From the NCBI RefSeq assembly GCF_000334895.1, contig NZ_BAFM01000027.1:1-33738 (forward strand): DNA of 33,738 nt, written 5' to 3'. The position numbers and the translations under genes are program-made. Below the pieces are notes generated by a model. That model saw only the letters and a program-made list of their open reading frames with translations, had not been told where the DNA came from and made no database searches. Positions 1 to 8,328 of the stretch are shown here, piece after piece. Numbering within the stretch: position 1 is the first letter of the stretch; every line of letters begins with the position of its first letter. Source of the stretch: Halococcus agarilyticus. GTDB lineage: Archaea; Halobacteriota; Halobacteria; Halobacteriales; Halococcaceae.

Positions 1-147
1 AACGGTTTTTTACGAAGAAGTCATCAACTCCACTATATAATGGAAGAAGATAGATTATAGTGCCCAAGAATCGCTATAATATAACAAAATCAATCGAATG
101 CGTCCAACACCTGAAAGGCGATTTCGCCAGGTAGTTTTCTCTTCCAT
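1..147 (-). pseudogene. 5' end of second CUT1 sugar permease (MalG/UgpE-like), frame-broken
   Basis: The minus strand from an ATG at 147 reads MEEKTTWRNRLSGVGRIRL and then the hydrophobic start of a MalG-type permease, but the frame changes at least twice. One frame gives LILLYY and hits a stop, a second gives IAILG, and the third gives TIIYLLPLYSGV, which matches the usual first membrane helix and 'LLPLY.G' signature of these permeases. It lies directly behind the other permease (225-1163), as expected for a UgpA/UgpE pair, and runs off the window. Either the gene is dead or the sequence is poor at this edge. The product would pair with the neighbouring permease in the membrane channel. Confident about the family, less so about the cause of the frame breaks. 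Confidence 0.55.
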
Positions 148-150
148 GAT

Positions 151-228
151 TTATCTCACCTCTTCAACTGACTTTTCCATACCCTCATCAACTTGTCTAT
201 GTCCGATAACATCTATTGTGTCTCTCAT
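151..228 (-). CDS. Possible 25-codon ORF between the two permease genes
   Basis: An ATG overlaps the stop codon of the upstream permease (ATGA arrangement) and opens a 25-codon frame ending 3 bp before the ATG of the next permease. The encoded peptide starts MRDTIDVIGHRQVDEG and is acidic. It may be a translational-coupling leader or the original N-terminus of the second permease, cut off by a frameshift. It resembles nothing I recognise and may not be a real gene. Confidence 0.25.
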   Translation of the reverse strand: MRDTIDVIGHRQVDEGMEKSVEEVR

Positions 229-1163
229 AATTCACCTCGCTGATACTGCCAATACAGATATGGTGAAAGAACTGTGATAGTGAGAACGAACAAGATGGTG
301 CCTAGTGCAGCTCCGTAGGCCCATTGGTTGGCTGAAAAAGCTTCTCGATACATCATAGTCCCCAGTATATCTGCTCCTGGACCAGGATTATCACCGAACA
401 CAGTATATAACCAGCTAAATGCTTTCAGAGCAAACACCATTACCACCACAGCTATACTGACAGATGCCGAACTCAGTTGTGGTACAATGATTTTCCGATA
501 GGTGGTAATGAGGGAAGCACCATCGATCTCGGCAGCTTCATAGTGTTCTTGCGGTATCGTCCGTAATGTTGCTAAGTAAATAACCATTGCATATCCGCTA
601 TATTGCCACACTAACGCAATAGTAACCGATACGAGTACAAGACTAGGATTTGAAAGCCAGTATTGGGTTAAGAAATCAAGGCGCGCTGCGCGAAGCAATG
701 AATTGATAACCCCCGTATTGTAATTAAACATCCAAGTCCAGATCACGCCAGTTACAACAAAGGAGAGACTGAAAGGCAGCAGATATATCGTTCGAAAGCC
801 CTTCCCGAACCGAAGTTGCTGGTCAAGGAGTATAGCCAATAGTACCCCGACAAAGAGGCACGCAGCGGTGAATACTATCAATAATACAACAGTATTCCGT
901 GTCGCGTTCCAAAATGTTGCGTCAGAGATCATTCTTGAGTACATCTCAAAGTCAAATTGAGAGATCTGGTACTCTGGGAGTGCTAATCCTGAGAAGTCGG
1001 TTAGCGAAAGAACAAAGCTCCAAGTAATTCCACCGTATACAAAGACACCTATTAGAAGAGTCGGTGGAAGCCAAAACGGCATAGACCGAATTAGTTCACT
1101 TTTGCGGAGTCTCTCAAACTGAGCGAATTTTGCCTGTCTCTTCGCTTCATCCAGGATGGACAT
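225..1163 (-). CDS. Sugar ABC transporter permease (CUT1, MalF/UgpA family)
   Basis: This 312-residue integral membrane protein should form half of the channel of a carbohydrate importer. About six hydrophobic segments are visible (near residues 35-55, 90-113, 125-147, 174-200, 234-255 and 285-305). The ABC-permease EAA loop lies at about 209-230 (YEAAEIDGASLITTYRKI), where the ATPase docks. Length and topology fit the MalF/UgpA/LacF group. It starts 30 bp downstream of the binding-protein gene, so the two are probably co-transcribed, and the partner permease follows at the window edge. No ATPase is seen here; haloarchaeal CUT1 systems often use one encoded further along the operon or elsewhere. 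The DNA is clearly more AT-rich than the middle of the window. The substrate cannot be told. Confidence 0.9.
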   Translation of the reverse strand: MSILDEAKRQAKFAQFERLRKSELIRSMPFWLPPTLLIGVFVYGGITWSFVLSLTDFSGLALPEYQISQFDFEMYSRMISDATFWNATRNTVVLLIVFTAACLFVGVLLAILLDQQLRFGKGFRTIYLLPFSLSFVVTGVIWTWMFNYNTGVINSLLRAARLDFLTQYWLSNPSLVLVSVTIALVWQYSGYAMVIYLATLRTIPQEHYEAAEIDGASLITTYRKIIVPQLSSASVSIAVVVMVFALKAFSWLYTVFGDNPGPGADILGTMMYREAFSANQWAYGAALGTILFVLTITVLSPYLYWQYQRGEL

Positions 1164-1193
1164 TATGGAGTGAGTATGTATAATTTGATTGAC

Positions 1194-2567
1194 TTATTCG
1201 CTCACAATATCGATGATGTTCTGCTGTGCCTTTTGTATATTGTAACCAGAAATGAAATTGGCCATCCCTTCTGTCAGGTTGTTCAGCGTGTCTGGTGGCA
1301 GGGCCAAACCATGTGCGATGGATGGAGGCTGTGCTTCAGAATTGTTGAACTGTTCAATTTGCTTCTTCAAGAATGGACCGAAATCCTCTTTCGGAACATC
1401 GGATCGAGGAGGTATCGAGCCTTTAAGAGGGTTGAAAATTTCTTGAGCTTCAACTGTTCCGACAAATTCGAGGAATTTTCTTGTAGCATTAGGTGATGGG
1501 TTGTTCTTGGGGAAGGGGAAACCGTCCATGTTTAGTTGGTAGTACCCTTTTGTGCCAGGCCAGGGAACATGTCGCCAACCACTTTCATAGTCAAAGCCGT
1601 CGATTGTTTCGAAGTTTCCGGCCTGCCAATCTCCCTGATTCATGAACGCTGCTTCCCCATTGGCTACCTTGTAGCCCGCTTCGTCCTGATTAATAGATCC
1701 TGCATCTTGTGTATAGTACTCGGAATACGATTTGACTGTTTCAAGTGCACTGGTAACGGCATCTTCAATACCATCTGTGTTCCCGCCGATGAACTGCTGG
1801 AAAGTGTCAACCCCAGCCTCGCCAAGCAGAGTTACGCTGAACAACTGAAGTGTCCCTTGAGCCGAACTAGTTTCTTGGCCCATGCCCGCGGCATCAGTTT
1901 CTGATTCGATGGTATCCATAGCATCAATCAGATCTTGCGGGTTGCCAAAGGAGGTTGGATCAACCCCTGCCTCCTCCACTAACTCGACGTTGTAAAACAA
2001 ATTATTAATCCTGTGGATATTAAGTGGGACAGCGTAAAACGGATTCTCTGAATCTCCGGCTCTCGCCTGCAACTTCGGACCATCTAAATATGCGTTCCGT
2101 TTTTTCTCCGTCCAAATATCTCCAATATCTTTTAACTTATCCGCTTGAGCGTACGGTTGTAAATTTTCGCCGGGCCAATCCTGCCATGTACTCGGCGGGT
2201 TATTATTGAGAACTCTGTTTTGGATGACATTGTGGAGGTTTTGTCCACCAGCTCCTCCCACAGGATTCTCCGTGACCTTTATGTTGGGGTTTTTCTCTTT
2301 GAAACGATCAAGCAACGCAGTCATTGCCTCGCCATCACCGCCTGCTGTCCACCAGTGTTGGAGTTCGAGTTCTGAGTTGTTGCTACTACCGTCCCCAGAT
2401 TGGTTACTACTACCCGTGGACTGATTGTTTCTGCCACCTTGTGATTGATTACTACTTCCCTGGTCCTGTCCACCGGTACAACCAGCGAGTGCCATCGCTC
2501 CTCCAGTAGCTGCACTCGCCCACGCTAAATACTTCCGTCGTGAAACATATTCGCTATCGTCTGTCAT
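1194..2567 (-). CDS. Sugar ABC transporter substrate-binding lipoprotein (CUT1)
   Basis: This 457-residue extracellular binding protein catches a carbohydrate and delivers it to the permeases encoded just downstream. The N-terminus has twin arginines at 10-11, a hydrophobic stretch and a lipobox ending at Cys30 (ALAGC), so export by Tat and lipid anchoring are expected, as is usual in haloarchaea. A Ser/Asn/Gly/Gln-rich linker follows (about 31-68). The mature domain starts LELQHWWTAGGDGEAMTAL and contains the GEAAFMNQGDW segment typical of family-1 solute-binding proteins (MalE/UgpB type). A TATA-like box at 2596-2603 sits about 29 bp before the ATG, which supports this start. Ligand unknown. 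Confidence 0.92.
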   Translation of the reverse strand: MTDDSEYVSRRKYLAWASAATGGAMALAGCTGGQDQGSSNQSQGGRNNQSTGSSNQSGDGSSNNSELELQHWWTAGGDGEAMTALLDRFKEKNPNIKVTENPVGGAGGQNLHNVIQNRVLNNNPPSTWQDWPGENLQPYAQADKLKDIGDIWTEKKRNAYLDGPKLQARAGDSENPFYAVPLNIHRINNLFYNVELVEEAGVDPTSFGNPQDLIDAMDTIESETDAAGMGQETSSAQGTLQLFSVTLLGEAGVDTFQQFIGGNTDGIEDAVTSALETVKSYSEYYTQDAGSINQDEAGYKVANGEAAFMNQGDWQAGNFETIDGFDYESGWRHVPWPGTKGYYQLNMDGFPFPKNNPSPNATRKFLEFVGTVEAQEIFNPLKGSIPPRSDVPKEDFGPFLKKQIEQFNNSEAQPPSIAHGLALPPDTLNNLTEGMANFISGYNIQKAQQNIIDIVSE

Positions 2568-2595
2568 GGCTTCGCTATGGCAAATCGGTCCTAGG

Positions 2596-2603
2596 GTAAT
2601 AAA
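2596..2603 (-). promoter_or_regulatory. TATA-like box of the sugar-binding protein gene
   Basis: TTTATTAC on the minus strand lies 29 bp or slightly more before the ATG at 2567, the spacing expected for a leaderless haloarchaeal transcript. Confidence 0.5.
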
Positions 2604-3050
2604 GCTAGTTATTACTGTTAAGAATTCAATTTGATGGAGCTTGATCTGGCATCTGATCCGGAGAGTTACTGAGTTCTACAAGAATCGATCATCACCTGTC
2701 TTTAACTGAGCAAAGAATCACATGACTGCGGCGGTGTTTTCTAGTCAAAGATTTATTATTTCTTCAGCCGGTGTGCGGTTATCGAGTGCTTGATTCGGGC
2801 GCTGATAGTTGTAGTAGAAAGTGAATGCGGCGAGCCAGCGCTGGGCGCTGGCTCTGCCGCCCATCCAGGCTTCGTGAAACCGAACGATCCGCATCGTGAG
2901 CGTCTGGAACCACTTCTCGATCAGATTCCGCATGGCGTAGTCGAGATGACCGCCCGGATCGTTCTGCGCAAGGGCGGTCAGGTAGCCCATACCGTCGACC
3001 AGAAATTCCGTTTCTGAGAGGTCGTGGTGCTCTTTCAACTCGGAAAGGAA

Positions 3051-3082
3051 CGCGCTGGCGGGCCACATGACCCGCCAGCGCG
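3051..3082. repeat. Perfect 12-bp inverted repeat inside the transposase
   Basis: CGCGCTGGCGGG at 3051-3062 and its exact reverse complement at 3071-3082 flank an 8-nt loop. It coincides with the only divergent stretch of the otherwise conserved transposase C-terminus. Confidence 0.9.
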
Positions 3083-3203
3083 AGACCCGCACGCCGAGCA
3101 ACAGCTTCGAATTCACGTCGATCGCGGCGTACACCCAGCACTGTTCGCGACCGATCTGGATCGCGGTCTCGTCGACCGCGACCCGCGACGGATTCGCTGT
3201 CCT

Positions 3204-3251
3204 CAGAAATCAATGATTTCTGATTGGCTGCACGAGAGCTTCGCTCTCGTG
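3204..3251. repeat. Two adjacent perfect hairpins in the transposase remnant
   Basis: CAGAAATCA (3204-3212) pairs with TGATTTCTG (3214-3222) across one base. CACGAGAGC (3231-3239) pairs with GCTCTCGTG (3243-3251) across TTC. Both lie where the transposase reading frame is lost, and the first contains the in-frame TGA. Confidence 0.9.
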
Positions 3252-3521
3252 AACGTCGGCGAGTCGGGAGTCTTCTCCCCAACACGGTGAACCCACTGAA
3301 ACACCGTTTGATACGAGCGGGAGACGCCGAAGCTTTCGAGCGCTCTGAAGGCGCTTGCGGTGCTCTCGTCGTCCCAACACTCAAAAGAAAGCGTCTCTAC
3401 GCTCTTTGTGAGCAGTTCTTAAAGGTTCATCCACCACCACCGAGAACTGATCACTCTTTGACTAGCACTACTTCTGGGGTTTAATCGCCAGACTGACTTC
3501 CCCGACAGAGATATCCGGTAA

Positions 3522-4205
3522 ATGAAAGGCCTTGTCCACAACCAACTCGAAGCTCCGCGGTTTCTCACGGAGTACCAGCCGTCGTTCACAACCAGATCGG
3601 ACGGTTCTTCCTGGCCGAACTGGCAGCAGACGTGGCGTCATGCAACGCGGTATTTCCGCGGACTCACTCGCCCAGGAACCAACAAATCAGTAGCAGGTAT
3701 CGCCAGTATGGTCGATATCAAACAGGAGAAACTGGAGCGGTTTGTCCCGCGAGAACCCGTGGGACTACGAGAACGTCGAGCAGGACCTTCGCACGAACGC
3801 GCCAGAGGCGGCTCCTTGAGCCGCCTCGGCGCTCATCCTCGACAGCATGGGCATCCCGAACAGGGTGACGAGAGCGTCGGCGTCGGCCGCCATTGATGCG
3901 GTGCCACCGGCAAGATGAATAACTGCCAAACCACGACCAATCACACTCTCGCCAATCCTGGCGACCGACGCAATGCTGATCAAGTCAGTTGGCCGCTCGG
4001 TATGCGACTGTTTCTTTCACGCAAATGGGTGAGTGATACTCCATCCGTTTACGACTCGGAGCATCAACAGCAACAGTACGCTGAACGGCGCGAAAAAGCC
4101 GCTCTCCCTGACGATATCAGTTACCAATCAAAACACGATATCGCCGCAGAGCTGGTCGAAGCATCGACGAAGCCCATGTTCTTGGGTGGTGATCTGTGCT
4201 ACTAA
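3522..4205 (+). pseudogene. IS701-like (DDE_5/SRSO17-type) transposase remnant
   Basis: Pieces of one transposase occur in changing frames. The first gives MKGLVHNQLEAPRFLTEYQP and ends near VDIKQEKLERFVP. A shifted frame continues with ENPWDYENVEQDLRTNAPEAA, a TGA stop inside a hairpin, and AASALILDSMGIP, where the Asp after LIL is a candidate catalytic residue. A third frame from about 3915 gives MNNCQTTTNHTLANP, VSWPLGMRLFL and AERREKAALPDDISYQ. The 'DNCQ' and 'P.G.RL(Y/F)LP..W' blocks are typical of IS701/SRSO17 transposases. The gene stops short after KHDIAAELVE, so about the last third is missing. Family assignment rests on remembered motifs. Confidence 0.65.
3805..3827. repeat. Perfect 10-bp hairpin carrying the premature stop of the IS701-like remnant
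   Basis: GAGGCGGCTC and GAGCCGCCTC flank the 3-nt loop CTT. The TGA stop at 3817-3819 spans the loop and the second arm. A further GCGCC/GGCGC match lies outside, separated by one unpaired base, so the whole is a quasi-palindrome. Confidence 0.9.
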
Positions 4206-4933
4206 AAAATATCGACTATCGAGGCATCGAGGACTGATTCTCGACCATCGAATCAGGTGCCTGGATCGATAAACCGCGCTTCAGACAGTTTTCACACCAA
4301 CATTTTCTGTCGAATACGTGTGCCCATCGTCCCGCGTAGCTATCTTTCCTGGACCTGTTGTGGGGTGTATAGTAGTATTCGCCGGCTTGTTCTCGACTAG
4401 CGAATTTCCGTCTTCCTATCGACAGTGGAGACAGTCTCCTGAGGTGGTCCGGACGAGAGTTCCTCGAAATAACACATGTATCAGTGTTACAAGAGTGATG
4501 AGCCTACACACTATGTTGACAGAAGTGAATCAATCCATTTCGAGCGATGGTGCTCAAAACCGACATAGACAGTAGTAGCTGGCCTTTTCGCATCTCCCGA
4601 ACGACCCTATCGAAGAGGTCGGTCGACACGGTGTGCGAATCGGAGTCGGACAAGATCGTTCGAGTAGCGTCGACCCTCAGGAAGTGATTAGATCCCTCTT
4701 GCGTGACGTGCGCATATCAGTTACACCATGGGATTCTGTAGATCGGATGTACTCAACCGTCGGCGATTTCATGGAAACGCTATTGCGATGGTTCTGAATC
4801 GGTACTGATGGCTACACTGATGATTTGGATAGTGTGAATTTGTATCGCCCGGATATCAAACCTATAGTCCTTGAAGCGATGGATTCGATAGGAGAGAACA
4901 AAGTCTAAGTGGCTACAAATCAGTTGGTATGAT
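4206..4933. other. Gene-poor gap with one degraded coding-like stretch
   Basis: No convincing complete gene is present. An open frame without an ATG runs from 4579 to 4798 on the plus strand (pieces EEVGRHGVRIGVGQD, DPQEVIRSLLRDVRISVTPW, MYSTVGDFMETLLRW). Its composition is protein-like, so it may be the tail of a lost gene, but I do not recognise the family. The last 100 bp hold the promoter region of the IclR gene that follows; no clear TATA box stands out. Confidence 0.4.
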
Positions 4934-5698
4934 ATGCCAACAAATACACCACGGAAAATCGAGGCGGTTCACAAGACCTGCCGGATCATCGAAATTCTTC
5001 GAGAGCGTGGTGAAGCCGGTATCACTGAGATCTCCAAGGAGATGGACTTCTCGAAAAGTGCTGTACACGGCCACCTCGCGACGCTAAATGACGAAGGACT
5101 CGTCGTCAAAGACGGTCATACCTATCACCTCAGTCTCCGGTTTCTGGACATCGCAGAGTCAGTGAAAGCACGGATCGCGAAGCGGGATGTTGTCAGAGAG
5201 CAAGTTCGGACGCTCGCCGAAGAGACTGGTGAAGTCGTTCACTTCGGCGCAGAAGAGAACGGGCGTATCGTGTATCTCTCCAAGTCGAAGGGCAACTCTG
5301 CCGTTGAGACTGTATCCCAAATCGGCAAGCGAATGCCAATGCACTCGACATCGATGGGCAAGGCTATTCTGGCCGAGCTACCCCCGGATCGCACCAAAGC
5401 TATCCTCGAACAGTACGAGTTGACCGAACGGACGGAGAACACGATTACAGATCCGGACCAACTGCTAGATGAGTTGGACGACACGCATGAGCGGGGGTTC
5501 GCTATCGACAAGGAGGAGAACATCCCCGGCATACGCTGCATTGGGATGGCTGTTTCGGGTCCGGAAGCAAACGTGTTCGGAGCTCTCAGTGTCTCTGGTC
5601 CGTCTCAGCGTATGACTGAGGAGAGAATCAAAAACGGGCTATCAGAGAAGGTCGCACAAGCAGCCAACGTCATCGAAGTAAACTCGATGTACTCATGA
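4934..5698 (+). CDS. IclR-family transcriptional regulator
   Basis: This 254-residue DNA-binding regulator has a winged helix-turn-helix in the first 75 residues (ITEISKEMDFSKSAVHGHLATLNDEGLVVK, recognition helix KSAVHGHLATL). An IclR effector-binding domain follows (about 80-250), including HSTSMGKAILAELP, the RGFAIDKEENIPGIRCIGMAV segment and GALSVSGPSQRM. IclR proteins sense small organic acids or sugar derivatives through this domain and control nearby catabolic genes. The gene lies upstream of, and in the same direction as, the DapA-type lyase and UxuA genes, so it probably controls them. Its recognition helix is close to that of the second IclR in the window (TIHGHLATL), so the two may bind related sites. 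The effector is unknown. Confidence 0.93.
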   Translation: MPTNTPRKIEAVHKTCRIIEILRERGEAGITEISKEMDFSKSAVHGHLATLNDEGLVVKDGHTYHLSLRFLDIAESVKARIAKRDVVREQVRTLAEETGEVVHFGAEENGRIVYLSKSKGNSAVETVSQIGKRMPMHSTSMGKAILAELPPDRTKAILEQYELTERTENTITDPDQLLDELDDTHERGFAIDKEENIPGIRCIGMAVSGPEANVFGALSVSGPSQRMTEERIKNGLSEKVAQAANVIEVNSMYS

Positions 5699-6059
5699 TC
5701 GCAATTATCCGCATTTATCCATGAACTGTGCTATCGCTCGCGATCATCAGAATACTCAGAGAGAGCTATTGTGAACCACAGCCGAACGAGGGGGCTGGAG
5801 TGTAGTTGCGGTTCCATTCGGTGGATGTAGGAACCGATCGATAGACGTATACCGCGAATCGGGGGATGCCGATCTCAATCCCTGTATATCGACGGAGACG
5901 CTCAACTGGCGCTTCCCGTCGACGAATATTCGGTTTAGAGACTGAGACGACGGATTGCAAAATCACCGTCTGACGACGATTGATGTCCATCTTGACCAAT
6001 TGTCACACCTCTCCGGCTCAAAGGAAGTTTTATGTGGTTGGAACGGATCCGTCTATCCA
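5699..6059. other. Promoter-bearing gap before the DapA-family gene
   Basis: No gene is seen. It holds a perfect 7-bp inverted repeat, CGGTTCC/GGAACCG at 5809-5836 with a 14-bp spacer. A TATA-like box is at 6027-6034, and a 10-bp palindrome ACGGATCCGT lies between that box and the start codon (about 6043-6052). The last two are placed where a regulator could block transcription. Confidence 0.4.
6027..6034 (+). promoter_or_regulatory. TATA-like box of the DapA-family gene
   Basis: GTTTTATG lies 26-33 bp before the ATG at 6060, which favours this ATG over an upstream in-frame start at 5955 and implies a leaderless message. Confidence 0.5.
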
Positions 6060-6995
6060 ATGCCATTAGAGGTAGATGAGGTCAAGCAGTGCCTCAGGGG
6101 CGTCGCCGTCGGCCTCTTGACCCCGTTTGATCGGAACGGTGAGATTGAGTACTGGAAAATTGAGGAGAACGCACAGACCCTCTACGAGAAGGGGGTCCGA
6201 ACGTACCTCGCCGCCGCAAATATCAGCGAGTACCACTCCTTGTCGCAGGAAGAACGGGTCAACGTAACTGAAACGAGCGTCGATAGCCTTCCATCTGATG
6301 CGTGTGTGCTCGCTGGCGTCGGCGGTAGCACGAGCAATGCACAGGAACTGGTCAGGGCGTACGATCGAATTGGTGTTGACGCGATGATGATCATGCCACC
6401 TGATCACACGTACATTCACGAGGAAGGGCTGCTGGAGTACTACCGTGACCTGGCCGCCGTGACAGAGACGCCGCTCGTGCCGTACGTTCGGGGGTTCGAT
6501 CCATCCGTGGAGTACCTCGTCAACCTCTCCCGACTCGATAGCGTAGCCGGGATCAAATACGCACTCGAGAATCCAGTAAAACTCGGTGCGGCCACGGCCA
6601 GAGGTGCAGATGACGTGGTGTGGGTCGATGGATTAGCCGAACCCTACGCAGTCCCCTACTGGGCGGATGGTGTCGAAGGGTTCACTGCTGGTGTGAGTAA
6701 CTTCAGGCCGGAGGTCGGTCTCGCACTGTACGAGGCGCTTTCGAACGAGAATTGGTCCCGTGCCCGGGCGCTCCGCGAGATCTGCCTCCCGTATCAGTAT
6801 TTCAGGGACGAGACAGGACACAAGAACACCATCGAGGGGGCGATCAGCGTTCCGGCAGTCAAGGAAGGACTCGAACTCGCCGGTATGCACGGCGGGGGTG
6901 TGCGAGAGCCAATTCGCCCACTGACCTCGGACGAGAAACAGCGAGCGGAAGCAATCTACAACCAGTTGGACGACAACATTAGTCAATTAGTATGA
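6060..6995 (+). CDS. DapA-family lyase/dehydratase, likely keto-deoxy sugar-acid enzyme
   Basis: This 311-residue TIM-barrel protein of the dihydrodipicolinate synthase/N-acetylneuraminate lyase family has the Schiff-base Lys166 in SVAGIKYALEN, a candidate catalytic Tyr142 in LVPYVRG, and the GVGGSTSNAQELVRAYDRIGVDAMMIMPP block. In catabolic clusters such proteins are typically 5-dehydro-4-deoxyglucarate dehydratases (giving 2-oxoglutarate semialdehyde) or 2-keto-3-deoxy-sugar-acid aldolases. The usual GTTGE substrate motif is replaced by AANISEYHS, so the substrate may differ from the textbook members. The neighbours, a mannonate dehydratase and a uronate-dehydrogenase-like enzyme, support a role in sugar-acid breakdown. 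The promoter position supports the start at 6060. Confidence 0.85.
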   Translation: MPLEVDEVKQCLRGVAVGLLTPFDRNGEIEYWKIEENAQTLYEKGVRTYLAAANISEYHSLSQEERVNVTETSVDSLPSDACVLAGVGGSTSNAQELVRAYDRIGVDAMMIMPPDHTYIHEEGLLEYYRDLAAVTETPLVPYVRGFDPSVEYLVNLSRLDSVAGIKYALENPVKLGAATARGADDVVWVDGLAEPYAVPYWADGVEGFTAGVSNFRPEVGLALYEALSNENWSRARALREICLPYQYFRDETGHKNTIEGAISVPAVKEGLELAGMHGGGVREPIRPLTSDEKQRAEAIYNQLDDNISQLV

Positions 6996-7052
6996 TAATA
7001 TGTCCAACAACAACAATAGAGAATCAGCTGATCCCACACAGGGTTACAGCTC

Positions 7053-8132
7053 ATGACACAGGTCTTATCGAACAGTTTGACCGCTCTCCCGTTGCGGGGT
7101 GGACTCAGAACGAGAACACTCTCAGACGACCGGCTCAAGTTCTGTCGGCAGATCGGCGTCGAGGACATCTTTCTGGATCATCGTGATCCTCGTGGGGACG
7201 TCTTCGCTGATGAGGGGAGTCAAGACGAGGAGACTATCACCATCGACGAGGGCGTCGTCCCGTCCGTCTCGGAACTGGTTCAGGCACGGCGACGTGCAGC
7301 TGATGCGGGCCTTCGTCTCATGGGAATCCAGTCGCTCAGCTACAACGTGTACGGCAAGATCATGCTCGGAAAGGAGGGCAAAGAGCGCCAGCTTGAGACG
7401 ATCAAAGAGCTCGTTCGGAACGTCGGTCAAGCTGATATCCCGATTCTCGGCTATCAGTGGAACCCGCGCGGTGTCGTCCCCATGCGTACCTCACAGACGG
7501 TCAGTCTACGGGGCGACGCGCGTGGCCGGGGGTTCGACATCGATGATCTCGATAACCCGTGCGAAAAAGCACCCGGTGTGGAGCGAGAGTACGACGAAGC
7601 GGAACTCTGGAACAACTACGAGCGGTTCCTCGAAGAAGTGCTCCCTGTCGCCGAAGAGGCAGGGGTCGAGATGGCACTACATCCCGCTGATCCTCCGACA
7701 GCCGAGCAGCTCGGTGGCGTTCCACGACTCTTCCGTAGCTTCGAGGCCTTCCAACGTGCGATGGATCTCGTTCCGAGCGACAACCACGGACTCAAGCTCT
7801 GTCTTGGTTGCTTCTCCGAGATGCCCGATACAGACGTCACCGATGTGATCGGGTACTTTGGCGGGAAAAACGACATCGTATTCGTACACTTCCGCGATGT
7901 CGTCGGTACTTGGCCGAGCTTCACCGAGACGTTCGTCGACGACGAGCGGAGCAATTTCGATGCACTAGAAGCTATCCAAGCATTACAAAATGTTGGCTTC
8001 GATGGAGTGGTGGTTCCCGATCACGTTCCTAAGATCACCGGTGATACGGAGTGGGGCCATCGGTCCCGTGCTCACGCCATCGCCTATCTGAACGGTCTTC
8101 TTGATTGTTCCCGGCACGGCTCTCGTGTCTAA
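7053..8132 (+). CDS. uxuA: Mannonate dehydratase family protein (UxuA-like)
   Basis: This 359-residue TIM-barrel enzyme is close in length to known UxuA proteins (about 350-400). UxuA removes water from D-mannonate to give 2-keto-3-deoxy-gluconate using a divalent metal. Visible blocks are FCRQIGVEDIFLDH near the N-terminus, MALHPADPP, KLCLGCFSEMPDTDV with the conserved Cys, DIVFVHFRDV with the metal His, and GFDGVVVPDHVPKI with the C-terminal metal-site Asp-His. It starts 58 bp after the DapA-type gene on the same strand, so a shared transcript is likely: dehydration here could feed the lyase upstream. The gene symbol denotes family; the true substrate could be another sugar acid. Confidence 0.85.
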   Translation: MTQVLSNSLTALPLRGGLRTRTLSDDRLKFCRQIGVEDIFLDHRDPRGDVFADEGSQDEETITIDEGVVPSVSELVQARRRAADAGLRLMGIQSLSYNVYGKIMLGKEGKERQLETIKELVRNVGQADIPILGYQWNPRGVVPMRTSQTVSLRGDARGRGFDIDDLDNPCEKAPGVEREYDEAELWNNYERFLEEVLPVAEEAGVEMALHPADPPTAEQLGGVPRLFRSFEAFQRAMDLVPSDNHGLKLCLGCFSEMPDTDVTDVIGYFGGKNDIVFVHFRDVVGTWPSFTETFVDDERSNFDALEAIQALQNVGFDGVVVPDHVPKITGDTEWGHRSRAHAIAYLNGLLDCSRHGSRV

Positions 8133-8297
8133 CTCCTCAATCTGATCGATTCCCGTCGCCGAAGAGAACGCCTTGTGGCCATACGACTCTACCAAGTTTC
8201 GTATTGGTGACTGAGCGAACAAACCTGAGAGCCAGCCACGAGAGGGATATCGCCTCCACCACCAACACCAGAGTTGGAAGGGTCGCCATACCACAAA

Positions 8298-8305
8298 TTT
8301 ATTTA
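8298..8305 (+). promoter_or_regulatory. TATA-like box of the uronate-dehydrogenase-like gene
   Basis: TTTATTTA lies 24-31 bp before the ATG at 8329. The 196-bp gap after the UxuA-like gene otherwise holds nothing I can identify. Confidence 0.55.
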
Positions 8306-8328
8306 CGTGGTCGGCGAATTTCTCGTGC

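Larger units (their letters stand above)
2745..3450 (-). pseudogene. IS6-family DDE transposase, broken
   Basis: The C-terminal 129 residues are intact in one frame (2745-3134): the catalytic-core segment YAAIDVNSK, the second Asp in TEFLVDGMGY, then RNLIEKWFQTLTMRI with the last acidic residue, and the tail NYQRPNQALDNRTPAEEI. Upstream the frame continues as RVAVDETAIQIG, which holds the first catalytic Asp, but a TGA stop interrupts it at the palindrome 3204-3222 and the N-terminus is scrambled. At 3051-3082 the usual SRRGTDPASAF is replaced by SRWRVMWPASAF, exactly over a perfect hairpin. No functional transposase can be made from it. Confidence 0.8.
2733..3473 (-). mobile_element. Decayed IS6-like insertion sequence
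   Basis: The two ends carry related inward-facing sequences sharing the core CTAGTCAAAG (about 2741-2750, and 3456-3465 on the other strand). The same core appears as CTAGTTAAG at the 5' end of the second copy of this family near 13856. The span of about 740 bp is right for a haloarchaeal IS6-family element. I see no matching target duplication beside the ends, so the element has decayed or recombined. It sits behind the AT-rich ABC transporter genes and abuts an IS701-like remnant. Confidence 0.6.

Noticed and set aside
1170-2509. Several plus-strand frames opposite the sugar-binding protein
   Set aside because: They are Cys- and Ser-rich, lack a haloarchaeal acidic composition, and overlap a clear lipoprotein gene.
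3204-3251. The hairpins as transcription terminators
   Set aside because: They lie inside coding-derived transposase sequence without a following T tract, and archaeal termination mainly needs T-rich runs.
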